From Phyto melanocephala (Eukaryota > Arthropoda > Insecta > Diptera > Rhinophoridae): a DNA stretch of 64,000 bases. The notes beneath the pieces were generated by a model. That model searched no databases. It had not been told where the DNA came from and worked only from the letters and a program-made list of their open reading frames with translations. Below, piece after piece: positions 36,398 through 47,069 of this stretch (position 1 is the first letter of the stretch; every line of letters begins with the position of its first letter). The position numbers were made by a program, and so were the translations under genes. The DNA is taken from assembly GCA_941918925.1 (NCBI GenBank), contig OW799236.1, positions 121,531,062 through 121,595,061 on the forward strand. The letters are read 5' to 3'.

Positions 36398-37203
36398 CAA
36401 GTAAGAGCGCTATATTCGGCCGTGCCGAATCTTATATACCCTTCACAACGTGTAGTCTTGCAATAACAGTAGTTTGTGTCACCATTCATCCCATATGAAA
36501 TACGTACATACATATAAAAACATACATATATAAAAACATCAAACAAAAAAAAAATCAAAATAAACAATTTAAAAAAAAATTTAAAAAAAAATTATTATAT
36601 ATATAATATATATAAAACAAAAAAATATAAAAAAAAAAATTAAAAAAAAAAAATTAAAAAAAAAAAATTGAAAAAAACCAGGGGCCGAATTACGGCATTC
36701 GACATCAATCGAAATTTTACTCGAACGATCGAGTACACTGTGCTTTAGGTATAGAGATTCTAATAAGAATTTTTAAATTTCGATCACGTTCGAATGCCGT
36801 AATTCGGCCTCAGTATACGTGTTTGTATGTATGTATGTTGTTGTTGTAATGTTGTTTTTGTGAAAAAAAAAATCGAGGTGGTCGTGGGTTTTTGCTCATA
36901 TCTCAGTTGTTTATGTACCGATGTCTCTGATTTTCACTACCGATCTACTCCTGAATATTTCTGATATTTTAATACCTTACCGGGGTCCAACCTATGCCGG
37001 GGGGCTTCAAAAAGTTGATTTCAACATACACACGGACAGACGGTCAGACGGACAGACTGGCAGACTGACAGGGCTTAATCGACTTCCCTATTCATAAGCT
37101 TTCAGAAAATATATACTTTATGGGGTCGGAAATGAAAATTGTAGAAATTTCACACGGAATGACAAACCTATATATACCCTTTTTCACTGTGTGAAAGGTA
37201 TAA
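36398..37203 (-). mobile_element. Helentron-like element, copy D
   Basis: Has the CAAGTAAGAGCGC terminus, the ATTCGGCCGTGCCGAAT hairpin and the 5' hairpin ending GTGTGAAAGGTATAA. The block with GGGATTCGATGCCACG, present in copies A, C and G, is missing where a small MITE sits at 36682-36809. Confidence 0.8.
36682..36809. mobile_element. 128-bp MITE nested in copy D
   Basis: The ends are GGGCCGAATTACGGCATTCG and the inverse CGAATGCCGTAATTCGGCC, matching over about 20 bp and then imperfectly through GATCGAAATTT. CAG precedes the left end and follows the right end, a possible 3-bp target duplication as in PIF/Harbinger elements. No coding. Confidence 0.78.
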
Positions 37204-39407
37204 AGATAGAGCTATGTATGTATGTTAAGGACATTACACATGAATAACAATTAAACCTTTTACAAACGCCCTTGTAAAAAGCTGAGCATAAAGTAAGAAA
37301 TTTAAAAGTTTCATTGACAAATTTCTCTACAACATCTTTAATTTAATTTATTGATTTATTTTATTTAAATAACAAACTTTCATTTTCCACCAAATAATTT
37401 TCTGAATTTGTTAATTCTGAACTTTTTTCTCTTCCACAATGCATACATGAGAGCTTTTTTATTTCTGTCTTCTGCTACCTACAGTGCGTTAGGGAGAAAT
37501 AATTAAGCTACACAGGGTAGTGATGAAATAAGCGCTTATCAATTGCAATATAGAAACCTATGAAAAATTTCGCCTTCTACAAGCGCTCTTAAAGGCAGGT
37601 AGACAGGCAATAAGTAAATGCTATAAGATGGGCATTTTGATAATGAAGTTTATCAGAAAACCTTTTATAAACGGCAAATTTATCAAACAAGAGAGAGTTT
37701 TTGTTTTTAATGTCTTAAACGCATTTAGCGGCATTGTATTAAATACGTAAACTAGAACAGTTATAAAAAAAGATTTACTAAACAAAAACAATAACTATTT
37801 AACGTTTAATAAAAAAACAAAACTTTCTCTTAACCGACGGTTTATCGAAAATTAACTTTATCTGCTTAAAATCAAGTTCAAACTTTTTCCAAATTTCGTC
37901 TTAAAACCAAAAAGGTGTAGGTGCGTTAAATGTTTGTCTCTAAAATGTGGCGACAATGTTTATCACGTCTACTCTCATCTTTATTCAATGAGTTTTTGCA
38001 TACGAAATTATGAGAAAATTGTTAAAATAATCAAATAACTACTAACGAATACAATAGACTATAATAAAGTTTTAACACACATGCATACATAGTACGTGTG
38101 TGTGTATGTACATATGTATTAGGCAAACATGTGTAGCTAAACATTTTAATGTTTATGTTAATGTTATGTTCGTCTAACCCGAAATTAGATATTTTATTTA
38201 AAGTATAAAATTTATTACACAATTAATCATTTTGTTTAATCAAACATTTTACTCGTATGCAAAATAGAAAAAAATTTGCTTACACTCAAATCACACAGTG
38301 GAGTTTGTAAAATTAGCACAAGGCCATGGCTGTGTGATTCGGCTGTATTCGAAATGTCAAAGAAAATTATAAACTTTTTAAAGGCTTTATTTCAGATTTT
38401 GTTTATAAAGTTACTTGTTCCTTGATAAAGTAGTTTTCAGGTTGCTTTATATTTTCATTGAATCAAAGCAATTGTGCGTTGAGTTTAAAATTAAGAATGT
38501 TGGCTTAATACTGTCATTCTCTACCGAAATAGTGTCCCCCACATTTTAATCCAAATTGTGACATTTATCAAGTTTTTTTTTTTCAATTGAAATGATTTCC
38601 ACATCACACCTTTGTAATATACAAACATACATATATTAATGGTTTGTCATCAATTCATTTATCATATTTCCATATGCACAAAGTTTTCTCCAATTGCATA
38701 AATAAATATGAATAACAAAAGGTGCAATTATTTAAGCAAATTAGTTTTGTTATAAATAGAATACTAGACGTGAACTTTGCTCTGGATTGCCAAAGAATAA
38801 TATGTGTGTTCGTATGTACAGTATATTCAGCTACATACATACAATAATACTTAATAGTATTTGTATTTATTTAAACATTTACAAAAGATATACATACAGA
38901 CATACATACAAAAATATTGTACTTATTTACTACATTGTTTAGTAATCAACGTTATTCAGGTTTCAAAAGAATTTAATAAAAACTAATCGAAAAGAAGAAA
39001 AAAAATAAAAGTTAAACAAATATTGAATTAATAAAAAATATTTATGCAAACAAATTTAAACTATGGCAAATTAGCAGTATAAATTAATATAAAACCGGTA
39101 TGGGTCAAGAAAATGATGTCAAACATTTAGAAGTTTTTGTCGACGTAAAATTCCCACGAAAATTGATAATTTTATATATTGGCAAGCACCTTTGCTTCCT
39201 CTTACACATACAAGTTGTATTGAATTTTAAGTCGAATGTAAATGTAAATATAAGTAGTAAGAAAATGAGATGAAATCAAGGTTTTTTAGGAAAACTGAGG
39301 CGCTTGTGTGAATGGAAGCTGAGACACAACAAACACATGTTCAGTATAGCGGACATCAAATCAAACATCAAATTTTCCTAGAATATCAAGAGATTCTAAT
39401 TCATATA
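37204..39407. other. AT-rich filler, no gene seen
   Basis: GT microsatellite near 38097-38106 and ACAT runs near 38880-38915. No gene recognised. Confidence 0.45.
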
Positions 39408-39919
39408 AAGGGCCCGCCATTTAACGTTTTTCTTTTCAACTAGTGCTTTTTTTCGTGAATGGTAAAACTTAGCTCATGTCTGATTTGACAGATAATTAGT
39501 TTTATCCTTCCCCTGAACGAATATGGTTGTGTATACGCTTAAACAACGCTTCGCTAAGTGGGCCTGCGATCGACTTACCGATTTTTCCAAAAACATCATC
39601 TTTTCAGATGAAGCTCATTTTGATCTTGGCAGGTTTGTAAACAAGCAAAATTGTTGCATTTAGGGCACAGAAAACCCGCACGCATACATTGATAAGCCGA
39701 TACACCCAAAACGAGTCACTGTTTGGTGCGGATTTTGGTCCAGCGGCATAATTGGGCATTTTTTCTTCGAAAATGAGCAAGGAGTAGCAGTAGTCAATGG
39801 CGATCGTTATCGGGCCATGAATTTTTGTTCACAACAATTGAAGAGGAGGATCCAGCCGAAGCTACATTTTTTTTCATAGCATTTTCAAAAAAAAAAAACA
39901 AGTTATTTCGCGGACCCTT
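39408..39919 (+). mobile_element. internally deleted Tc1/mariner (AAGGGyCCG TIR), copy 1
   Basis: The left end AAGGGCCCGCCATTTAACG pairs with the right end GCGGACCCTT, and TA flanks both sides. Translation gives FSDEAHFDLGRFVNKQNC (about 39598-39655), carrying the first catalytic aspartate. It goes on with GTENPHAYIDKPIHPKRVTV, WCGFWSSGIIGHFFFENEQG and NGDRYRAMNF, after which the second and third aspartates and the C-terminus are deleted. It has a TAG stop after the NCC codons and a frameshift after GVAV. Confidence 0.8.
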
Positions 39920-40797
39920 TACATACAATACATTAATACAAATAAAGTAACATGACAAGTTTCAATACACTCACACTTTTTTACTAATTCACTGATACTT
40001 TTAGAACTTTATGCGAACTTGCTTTTAAAATTCCCTTTCCATCGAATGTTTCAATTTACAGTCAAGAAAACAGCTGAGTGCAATTGTTGTGACGAATTTT
40101 TGTTTTTTTTTTTGTGTTTTACAAATATTCTGCCGCAATTTCAATTAAATATAATTAATAATGTTTGTGAATAAAATTGCTTAAAAATTGCGTGCAGCCT
40201 ACGTCACAGCAATCAAATTAAACTTGACAAGTAGTATGTCTGAAAAACTTGAACGTGTGGCTGCAATGTAAGATCTAAGGGACAATTTTTGAAAAACTTT
40301 TCATTTACAGATAACTTTTATTATTTTTATTGTTTTTTTTAATGTTTTTTATTAAAAATAAACTATATAAGAAATCAGAAATTCATAAGAAAATCTTAAC
40401 GAATTTTAAGAACGAAATTGCAGAATTTATTGCAAATTCAAGAAATAGAGCACGCTTGTAAATTAAAATGTTTACGAATACTTTAAATACTCGGCAACTC
40501 TTTCATGATTGTGTTTGTGTATGGCTTGAAATATTTATGGTATGACAAGCACAAACAGACGGCAATAGGCAAATACAGATAAAATAACTTTATACTTTAA
40601 AATTAAATATTATTATTTTTATTATATTTTTTTTGCAATTCAGCTGATAAATATTTATCTATTGTTTATTTGTTTATGTACAACTATTTTAAAGTTTGTT
40701 TTTTTTTTGTTTTTCTAACGATATTTTGAGCATATTTTTATGATGAGTTCACTTTATACTAATGCCAAAAGACAGGCAGGCATTCACACAAGTGGAG
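39920..40797. other. AT-rich filler, no gene seen
   Basis: Nothing recognisable. Confidence 0.45.
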
Positions 40798-42179
40798 GGT
40801 GGGCCAAAAGTTATCATAAGGTTTTGAACATTTGATAACTTTTTTGTTTATATATTTTTCCCCCCGATTATAAAATATGTATATAAAATAAAATTTTTTT
40901 ACACGAAATCAAGGCAAATTTATTCATCAGGTGCTCTTATTTGAACAGCTGACTACTTTTTTTCACTTATTTTAAATTTCATCTGTCAAAGTCTTTAGAT
41001 AAAAAACAAATTTCTCTCCACTCTCATTAAATTCAAATGACGAACATCATATATAAAAAATATAAACAAAAAAATTCTTTCCGAACTGCAACTACCTGAT
41101 GAATTAATATGTCTTGCACTAAATATTGAAAATAATGTCACTTAAATTATCTCCGTTTTCAGCTTCGCAATGATGGACTCGTTTCTGCATGAATGTTGAC
41201 CTTAAATTCAAGAATTGTCTCGATTTTGCTAACATATACCCGCTCCTTCAATTAACCCCAAAGAAAATAATCGGGTACTGGCAAATTTGGCTAACGCGCT
41301 AGCCAATTAAGTTTCGAATTTCTGGAAATTATTCGCTGTCTAAAAATTTGACTTAAAGGTGTCACTGTGTTTCGGGCAGTGTGGGTAGTAACTCCATCTT
41401 TGTTAACCCACATCTCAGATCTGTTTTCAAGAGCAGGACGTAAAAAATATTCTATCATGAATTGCTACCGCTCTTCATTTAACAATACAGTATTTCTATC
41501 GTTATTTTTGAAGCAGTAATGCCCAACGATAATTTCAGATGTAATGCCACACCAGGTCTATACCAAGTGGGGTTCAATTAGTATTAATGAACTAGCAGTA
41601 CAGTTCTTTTTATTAATTAAGTTTTTTAAATAAAAATGAGGTCCATTACTCATAATCAGCTGATTTCATTTCTGGCCAACTGTTGAAACTTCACTGCAAA
41701 ATTTAGTCAATAATCTGCGTGTTTTAATTTTTGCACTAATTGCATCTTTTATAAGAACAGCAATTTTTTTAAATGCGTCGTGTGACGAACGAGGCATCTC
41801 TGGCTAAGCAGAATGCCTTCTGGTAGATGTTTCTGGAGTTTTATTAACACTTTGCTTTATACGTTCAGTGTTGTCAGCAGTGTAAACGTGGTCTACCAGT
41901 TTGAGGCAATTTTTTTACGGTGCCATATTGGTAGTGACGATAAACTAAGCAACTAACATTGCTTCAGAGGACAAAATTCTTACGTTAAAATCTTGACGAT
42001 ATGCGTTAAAACAATTGATCACTTATTTAAATATTAAAATTCTGTTATTCTAGTTTTTTATTCAGTTTTAAATCTCTTCTTTATTTATTATCCAGGTGTT
42101 TTTTCTATAAACTGAAAAAAACATATTAACGAAAAAGTTATTAAAAGTTTAAACCACCTTTGGTAACTTTTGACCCACC
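40798..42179 (-). mobile_element. Tc1/mariner element (GGTGGGyCAAAAGTTA TIR) with decayed transposase
   Basis: The ends are GGTGGGCCAAAAGTTATCA and its inverse TGGTAACTTTTGACCCACC. On the minus strand a degenerate transposase runs from about 41940 to 41140. A helix-turn-helix segment has TADNTERIKQS then STRRHSA, and next come ITSEIIVGHYCF and FLRPALENRSEMWV. KDGVTTHTARNTVTPL holds the second-aspartate region, RIISRNSKLNW follows, and PVPDYFLWG holds the third aspartate. Spacing and motifs resemble the DD41D group. A MITE (40910-41116) is inserted in its 3' part. Confidence 0.72.
40910..41116. mobile_element. MITE of the CAAGGC...ATCAGGTA family (copy 2)
   Basis: The left end is CAAGGCAAATTTATTCATCA and the right end TGATGAATTAATATGTCTTG. 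The flanking 8 bp are CACGAAAT and CACTAAAT, 7 of 8 identical. It is nested in the 40798-42179 element, so it is younger than that element. Confidence 0.82.
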
Positions 42180-42605
42180 ATGTCAAAAAAAAACGTGGAA
42201 ATACTGTCAATAAGCCAGTTAGTACAGGAGTCAGTCAGTTAGTCAGTCATTCAACCAAATATTCATTCATCGATTTAATCAGTCAATTAGAATTTTATTT
42301 AACCGATGTTATTTATGACAAGTTGTTAGTCTAGTGTGTTTTTTCTTCTGTGTGCGTTTGTGTTATTGTATGGGTTATTATGTTAAATTAATTTAATTCA
42401 AAATATTTGCTAGTTCTTTATCAGCACAACCAATAAACTATTCAACAAGCAACGGGCAAATAAACGTTCGATCACAAACGATGATTGTGATGAAGCGGTT
42501 ACTTACTTGGTATTTGAATATTTATATATTTCATGTTGGAATCTATGGTTATTCTTTTATTATTAAAGGAGTATACATAGTAACAAAGATAAATTTTCAT
42601 TATAA
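42180..42605. other. non-coding filler
   Basis: CAGT-rich tract near 42215-42255; nothing else recognised. Confidence 0.4.
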
Positions 42606-42700
42606 TCTAGCAGGCCAGAGTCGAACCTACAACCCGCAATCTGGCAAACTGACAGACTAGAAAAAATTAGTTCACAGAGTCACCCAAGATTCCCAAAGAA
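42606..42700 (-). mobile_element. tRNA-derived SINE head (copy 2)
   Basis: On the minus strand GGGTGACTCTGTGAACTAA is followed by CTAGTCTGTCAG and by GGTTCGACTCT (42627-42617), a perfect B-box. It parallels the copy near 24545-24650. The remainder of the SINE is not delimited. Confidence 0.5.
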
Positions 42701-42999
42701 GGATTTAGAAGGGAATGCACGAAAAATGTTAGTAAGTGAATAAAAGGGGCTTTACTCAGTAAGTCAATACTTAGGTAAATTGTTTGTATATGCCATTATG
42801 CTTTATTATTTTCGATGCCATCTTTCATTTGATACCCATATTGAAGCGGCTGAAAATAAAATTATCCGCAATTTTGCGATTTGGCGCCATCTTGGATTAT
42901 AACTTTTGCATAGTTTACTGTATTCTACTGATCACACTTATTTTTGTTATCAAATGTTGTTAGAGTTAAAGGGAGTAGAGTCGTAATTACATTCGCCAT

Positions 43000-43261
43000 C
43001 TTGGATTGTCATCAGGTAATCGCAGTTAGAAGAGAGTTTTTTGCTTATGTTTTTTATATATAAAGTTTGGTATTTGAAATAAATTAGAGAAGAGAGGGAA
43101 TTGTATATGAGGTTTGACAGCTAAAGTTTTAAATAAGTGAATAAAAAAATAATCAGCTGATGAAACAAGACGTCTACCTGATGAATGCATATGCCATGAA
43201 AAAACATAAACAAAAAATATTCTCACCGAACTGCAATTACCTCATAAATAAATATAACTTG
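43000..43261. mobile_element. MITE of the CAAGGC...ATCAGGTA family (copy 3, rearranged)
   Basis: It has TCATCAGGTAATCGCAGTTAG at the left. An internal right-end copy (CTACCTGATGAATGCATATGCC, about 43175-43196, given as CTACCTGATGAATG then CATATGCC) is followed by a second ending GCAATTACCTCATAAATAAA (about 43232-43261). It looks like a MITE with a duplicated right end or two overlapping copies. Confidence 0.62.
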
Positions 43262-43298
43262 AATCTAGTCTTAAAAATATCAAAATAAAATTTCTAAT

Positions 43299-43559
43299 TT
43301 AGTTGAAGAATTTCTTGAGTTCAAGCAACCTTTCCAGTTTTCAACGAAACCGGGTGCAATAGTCTTAACATAAGCGTACCACTTAGCAATATTGATGCAT
43401 TGGCTGAAATCGAAACCAGCAGGTGCAAAAACTGGCCAACAAAGCCAAATTGGCAACCCTAAATGAATCACCAGCAACATGTTGTTGACCTTGCAAGAAG
43501 GTGTTAATAAAATTAAAAGCGGTTTCGATCTTCTTGAATAGTTCAGGATCAGCAGAGAG
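43299..43559 (-). pseudogene. delta-class glutathione S-transferase fragment 2
   Basis: The minus strand reads [20 protein letters not shown], then [19 protein letters not shown]. After a frameshifting deletion (near 43420) comes [20 protein letters not shown], then IAPGFVENWKGCL. A second single-base loss (near 43318) precedes the natural C-terminal end and TAA. This is the last 85-90 residues of an insect GstD-type enzyme, which normally is about 210 residues and intronless. The N-terminal glutathione-binding domain is missing. The fragment starts 12 bp from a large palindrome and ends about 40 bp from a MITE, so it may be a captured or rearranged gene piece. Confidence 0.82.
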
Positions 43560-43571
43560 AATATACATATA

Positions 43572-43798
43572 CAGGCATGTGATGGAAATCGAAAACGAAA
43601 ACGAAAACGAAGCAATTTTGAAAGATCGTTTTAATATTCTATGAATCAAATTTTTGTAATTTTTGTTATATATGTACATAAATATTTCTATATTAAAAAG
43701 AATTTTATAACAAAAATTACAAAAATTTTATTCATAGAATATTAAAACGATCTTTCAAAATTGCTTCGTTTTCGTTTTCGATTTCCATCACATACCTG
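43572..43798. mobile_element. near-perfect 227-bp foldback palindrome
   Basis: The left arm 43572-43670 (from CAGGCATGTGATGGAAATCG to TTTTTGTTATA) pairs with the right arm 43706-43798. The arms differ by one GAAAAC hexamer unit (three against two) and very few substitutions, around a 35-bp spacer. CAGG...CCTG ends resemble hAT-type termini, but no 8-bp duplication is visible. No coding. Confidence 0.88.
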
Positions 43799-43968
43799 AT
43801 AATTTCTACACATGTAGAAATTTCATCATTTAATTTTTTTAAAAATTTTCTATAAACATTTTTAAAATACAAAAAAAAAACAAATATTTTCTACAACAAA
43901 GAGAGAGTAATCGAAAACTGCCTTTAAGAAAAAGCAATTCTTTTAAACGAAAAATTTAAAAATATACT

Positions 43969-44290
43969 AATGGACCCGGCGAAAGCCGCGCTCAGACAAA
44001 CTTTAGAGTAATAATACAACACAAATATTTAAATTTTCAATGTGACACCTGTCAGATTGCGCAAAATCTAAGTCAACGTATAACGCCATCTATCGGATTC
44101 TGGCTGAGAACTTTCTATTTTTTCATTTGAAAAGCTATTAAGGAATAATTTGACACAAAAATTCATACAAAAACTCGATATTCGAATTTTCAGACTTTTT
44201 CGGAGGGATTTTCCAAAATTTTCTTCCGTAAAAACCTTCTTTTTTACAGAAATCGCCCCAGCCGTTCTCAATTTATGAATTACTACACAT
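43969..44290 (-). mobile_element. Helitron fragment
   Basis: On the minus strand, TTGAGAACGGCTGGGGCGAT begins text typical of insect Helitron 5' regions. It continues through CCAGAATCCGATAGATGGCG and ends with the GC-rich hairpin GCGCGGCTTTCGCCGGGTCC just before ATTAG. Termini are not certain. Confidence 0.5.
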
Positions 44291-45390
44291 ATATTAATAA
44301 AAATATCTAAATTTATTAAAATTTTTCATAACAAAATACAAAAACATTTCTAGCTGACTTGGTTCAAACTCAATTACTTAATAATTATTTGTTTATGTGT
44401 TTTGCATCAACCACTTTATATGTTTTTTTGTTGGTCTTGCTCTTATTGCTATAGCAACCAAAATTTGACAGTTCTTCCTAAAGCACAACAAAAAAAAAAA
44501 GCCAACAAACATTTGTAACAAAAAACTCACTTTCAAAACTTTCAAGAGTTGTGAAAACAAAGTATAAAAAAAAATCAAAAATAATAACATTAAAACGAAA
44601 AACCAATTTCAATAAATTAATTTCTCAGAAGCAGAACAAATTAAAAAAAAAAATAGTGTTGAAACGAAAACAAATTAGTTTAAAAAAATATAAAACATCA
44701 TTACGACAGCAACAATAACAATAATTGCAACAGCAAACCCAAGAAACCCTAAAAGAATTTAAGCCAAAAAAGCTAAAAAAAAGACAGGCAGAAGAAAAGA
44801 ACACTTTTGCAAAAAGTGCACGAAAAAAAATAGCAGCGAAGTGAAAAAAGAAGAACTAGAATCGCGCAAACATCCGGTCTTAAAATTCCACAAGAACCAC
44901 AAAAACAACATAATAATAATAACATAAATATCAAACAAACGTAGCAGCAGCAGGCAGCAACAATTTATCTTAACTCTTTTTCTTTTAAGGAACAGCAACA
45001 ACAACGAACAGCAAATACAACTGCAATAATAATAAAATACTACAAATAAATTACAGTAACAATAACAAAAAAGGACGTCCAACATAAGAAGAACTTGAGA
45101 GATTCTCTAAAGTACACAGTGAAAAGAGAAGTAAAGAAATAATTGATCCTTTTTATTCAAAATGCTTTATAAGTGATGTACTTCGGAAAATTAAATTCAA
45201 AACAAATTCTTTATTTACAGAAAAATTTGCACAATTTTTTTAATGAAATGTTCCCTAACAAACGATAAATTTTAAGCATATTGGCTAAAAATGCAAATAT
45301 TAATTTCTTCTGTTAAAAACATTAAGGACCATTATTACAACTTGTAGTGAATTAAAGGTAGGAGTTTTGCATTATTCTAACTTCACTTTA
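44291..45390. other. A- and CAA-rich non-coding stretch, possible untranslated exon
   Basis: It is free of recognisable transposons and rich in AAC/CAG, with GTGAAAAGAGAAGTAAAG near 45120, the texture of dipteran 5' UTRs. A possible splice donor (AAAG|GTAGGAG) is at about 45358. No frame is coding. It might be a 5' exon of BBS8 or of an unseen gene, but nothing in the sequence proves transcription. Confidence 0.25.
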
Positions 45391-46023
45391 TATACCCTTC
45401 ACACACTGAAAAAGGGTATACATACATATATAGGTTTTTTCATTTCCGGCCCCATAAAGTATATATTTTCTGAAAGTTTATGAATAGGGGAGTCGATTTT
45501 GCTCTGTCAGTCTGACCGTCTGTCCGTGTGTATGTTAAAATCAACTTTTTGAAGGCCCCCGACGTATTAAAATATCAGAAATATTCGGGAATAGATCGGT
45601 ATTGAAAATCAGAAACATCGGTACATAAAAAACTGAGATATGAGCAAAAAACCACGACCACCTCGTTTTTTTACAATAACAACATACAACAACAAACATA
45701 CATACTAACGTGGTATACTGGTTAGAGTAAACGTGGCATAGAATCCCAGCTGAGTCAAAAAAAAATTTTTTTTATTTTTTTTGCTTTTTATATTTTTTAA
45801 TTTTTTTTTTATTTGTTTTTATCTTTTATTTTATATTTATTATTTATATTTTTGCTATTTTACTATTTTTTTATTTTTTTTTTTTTTAATTTTTTTATAT
45901 CTTTTTTTATTTTTTTTTAATTTTGTTTATTTTTTGTAATTTTTTTTTAACATGTCAATTTATAATTTTACAATGAGATGTTTTTATATATGTTTGTTTT
46001 TTTACGTATTTCATCCATTCATC
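45391..46023 (+). mobile_element. Helentron-like element, copy E, 3'-truncated
   Basis: It begins ATACCCTTCACACACTG with the 5' hairpin and runs through the CTGTCCGTGTGTATG tract, the block GGCATAGAATCCCAGCTGAG and the T-rich core. It stops after TTTTACGTATTTCATCC, so the terminal hairpin is missing. It lies directly upstream of BBS8. Confidence 0.75.
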
Positions 46024-46357
46024 GCTCCGACAAAATCCTGCCTTTAACTAACGTCAAGTTGTAATAATGGCCCTAAATGAATTTTATCAAATCGATTATC
46101 GAAATTTAACCTAAACATTAAATTTTTTAACGAATTTCAATATGTTTAGGCAGTGCTTTTAAACAAGTTCAAAAATGTTCGTTTTATAGACAAATTTGAA
46201 TAAAATCTATATAAAACGAAAAACTTTCCTTTAAGTGTAGTTTTAGGAAACAAGAAAAAACCTCTTTTTATCGTAACTAATTGAAGGACGGACAAAAGGA
46301 CGCCAACAAATATAAATACAAAAAACAAAAACAAAATAATAAGAACAACACACAATT
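46024..46357 (+). promoter_or_regulatory. BBS8 5' flank, promoter not resolved
   Basis: This is the only non-transposon sequence between copy E and the BBS8 ATG. It includes a possible 3' splice site (ATATGTTTAG|GCAG near 46150). I see no TATA box or convincing RFX X-box. Confidence 0.3.
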
Positions 46358-47069
46358 ATGATGGCTGCTGCAATACAACAACATTCCAAAGAATTTAAAA
46401 CAAATGTTATGAATAATGATGATAATAATGTTGATGCAACAATACCAACAACAACAACAACGTCGGCTACTTTAGCTGAATTTAGTGGTCTGCTCTCGAC
46501 CACTTCAGCTGCTATAGAAAAATCTTTGACGACCATGGAATTGCAATATTTTAAGGCTGTCTCGCTGTATCGACGTCGAAATTATGAAAAATGTGTTGAG
46601 GTGTGCAATGCAATGTTACAAGCAGGTCACGAAAATAATGTCCAAATGTTTAATACACCACCGGATGAAGAAGAGGGAAATGTTAGCAATACAGCAGCAG
46701 TTGGTGGTAGTAGTGGTGGTGCTGGCAGTGAGGAGTTGTTTTTGAACAACAGCTATGGCAATAGTAGTAGTAGTGGAGGTAATGCCGGTATAAGTAACAA
46801 CAGTAGCATTCAAAGATACAGTAGCAATTTACAACGCATGGCCGTCAGGCACGGCGGACGCCAACGTGGCATTTATGGCAACAATGTTTCATCATCTGCT
46901 TCAGCCAATGCCACCGCTGCTACTGCTACTAACAATTCTTTGTCGTTGTCGTCATCGTTTAGCATCATGCCCACGTGGATGATGGAAGGCGTTTGGCAAT
47001 TAAAAATGCGCGCACTTACGCAACGCATCTATATTGATGACTTGGAAACCAATGATGCAGATGATGCCG
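46358..47069 (+). CDS. BBS8: BBS8 exon 1
   Basis: Encodes residues 1-237 plus one base, ending before GTAAGT at 47070 (phase 1). It contains the low-complexity insertion with SSGGAG, NNSYGNSSSSGG and SASANATAATATNN. Conserved sequence resumes at WMMEGVWQLKMRAL. Confidence 0.9.

Noticed and set aside
1..46000. LTR retrotransposons
   Set aside because: Looked for long direct repeats with TG...CA ends, primer-binding sites and gag/pol frames; none found.
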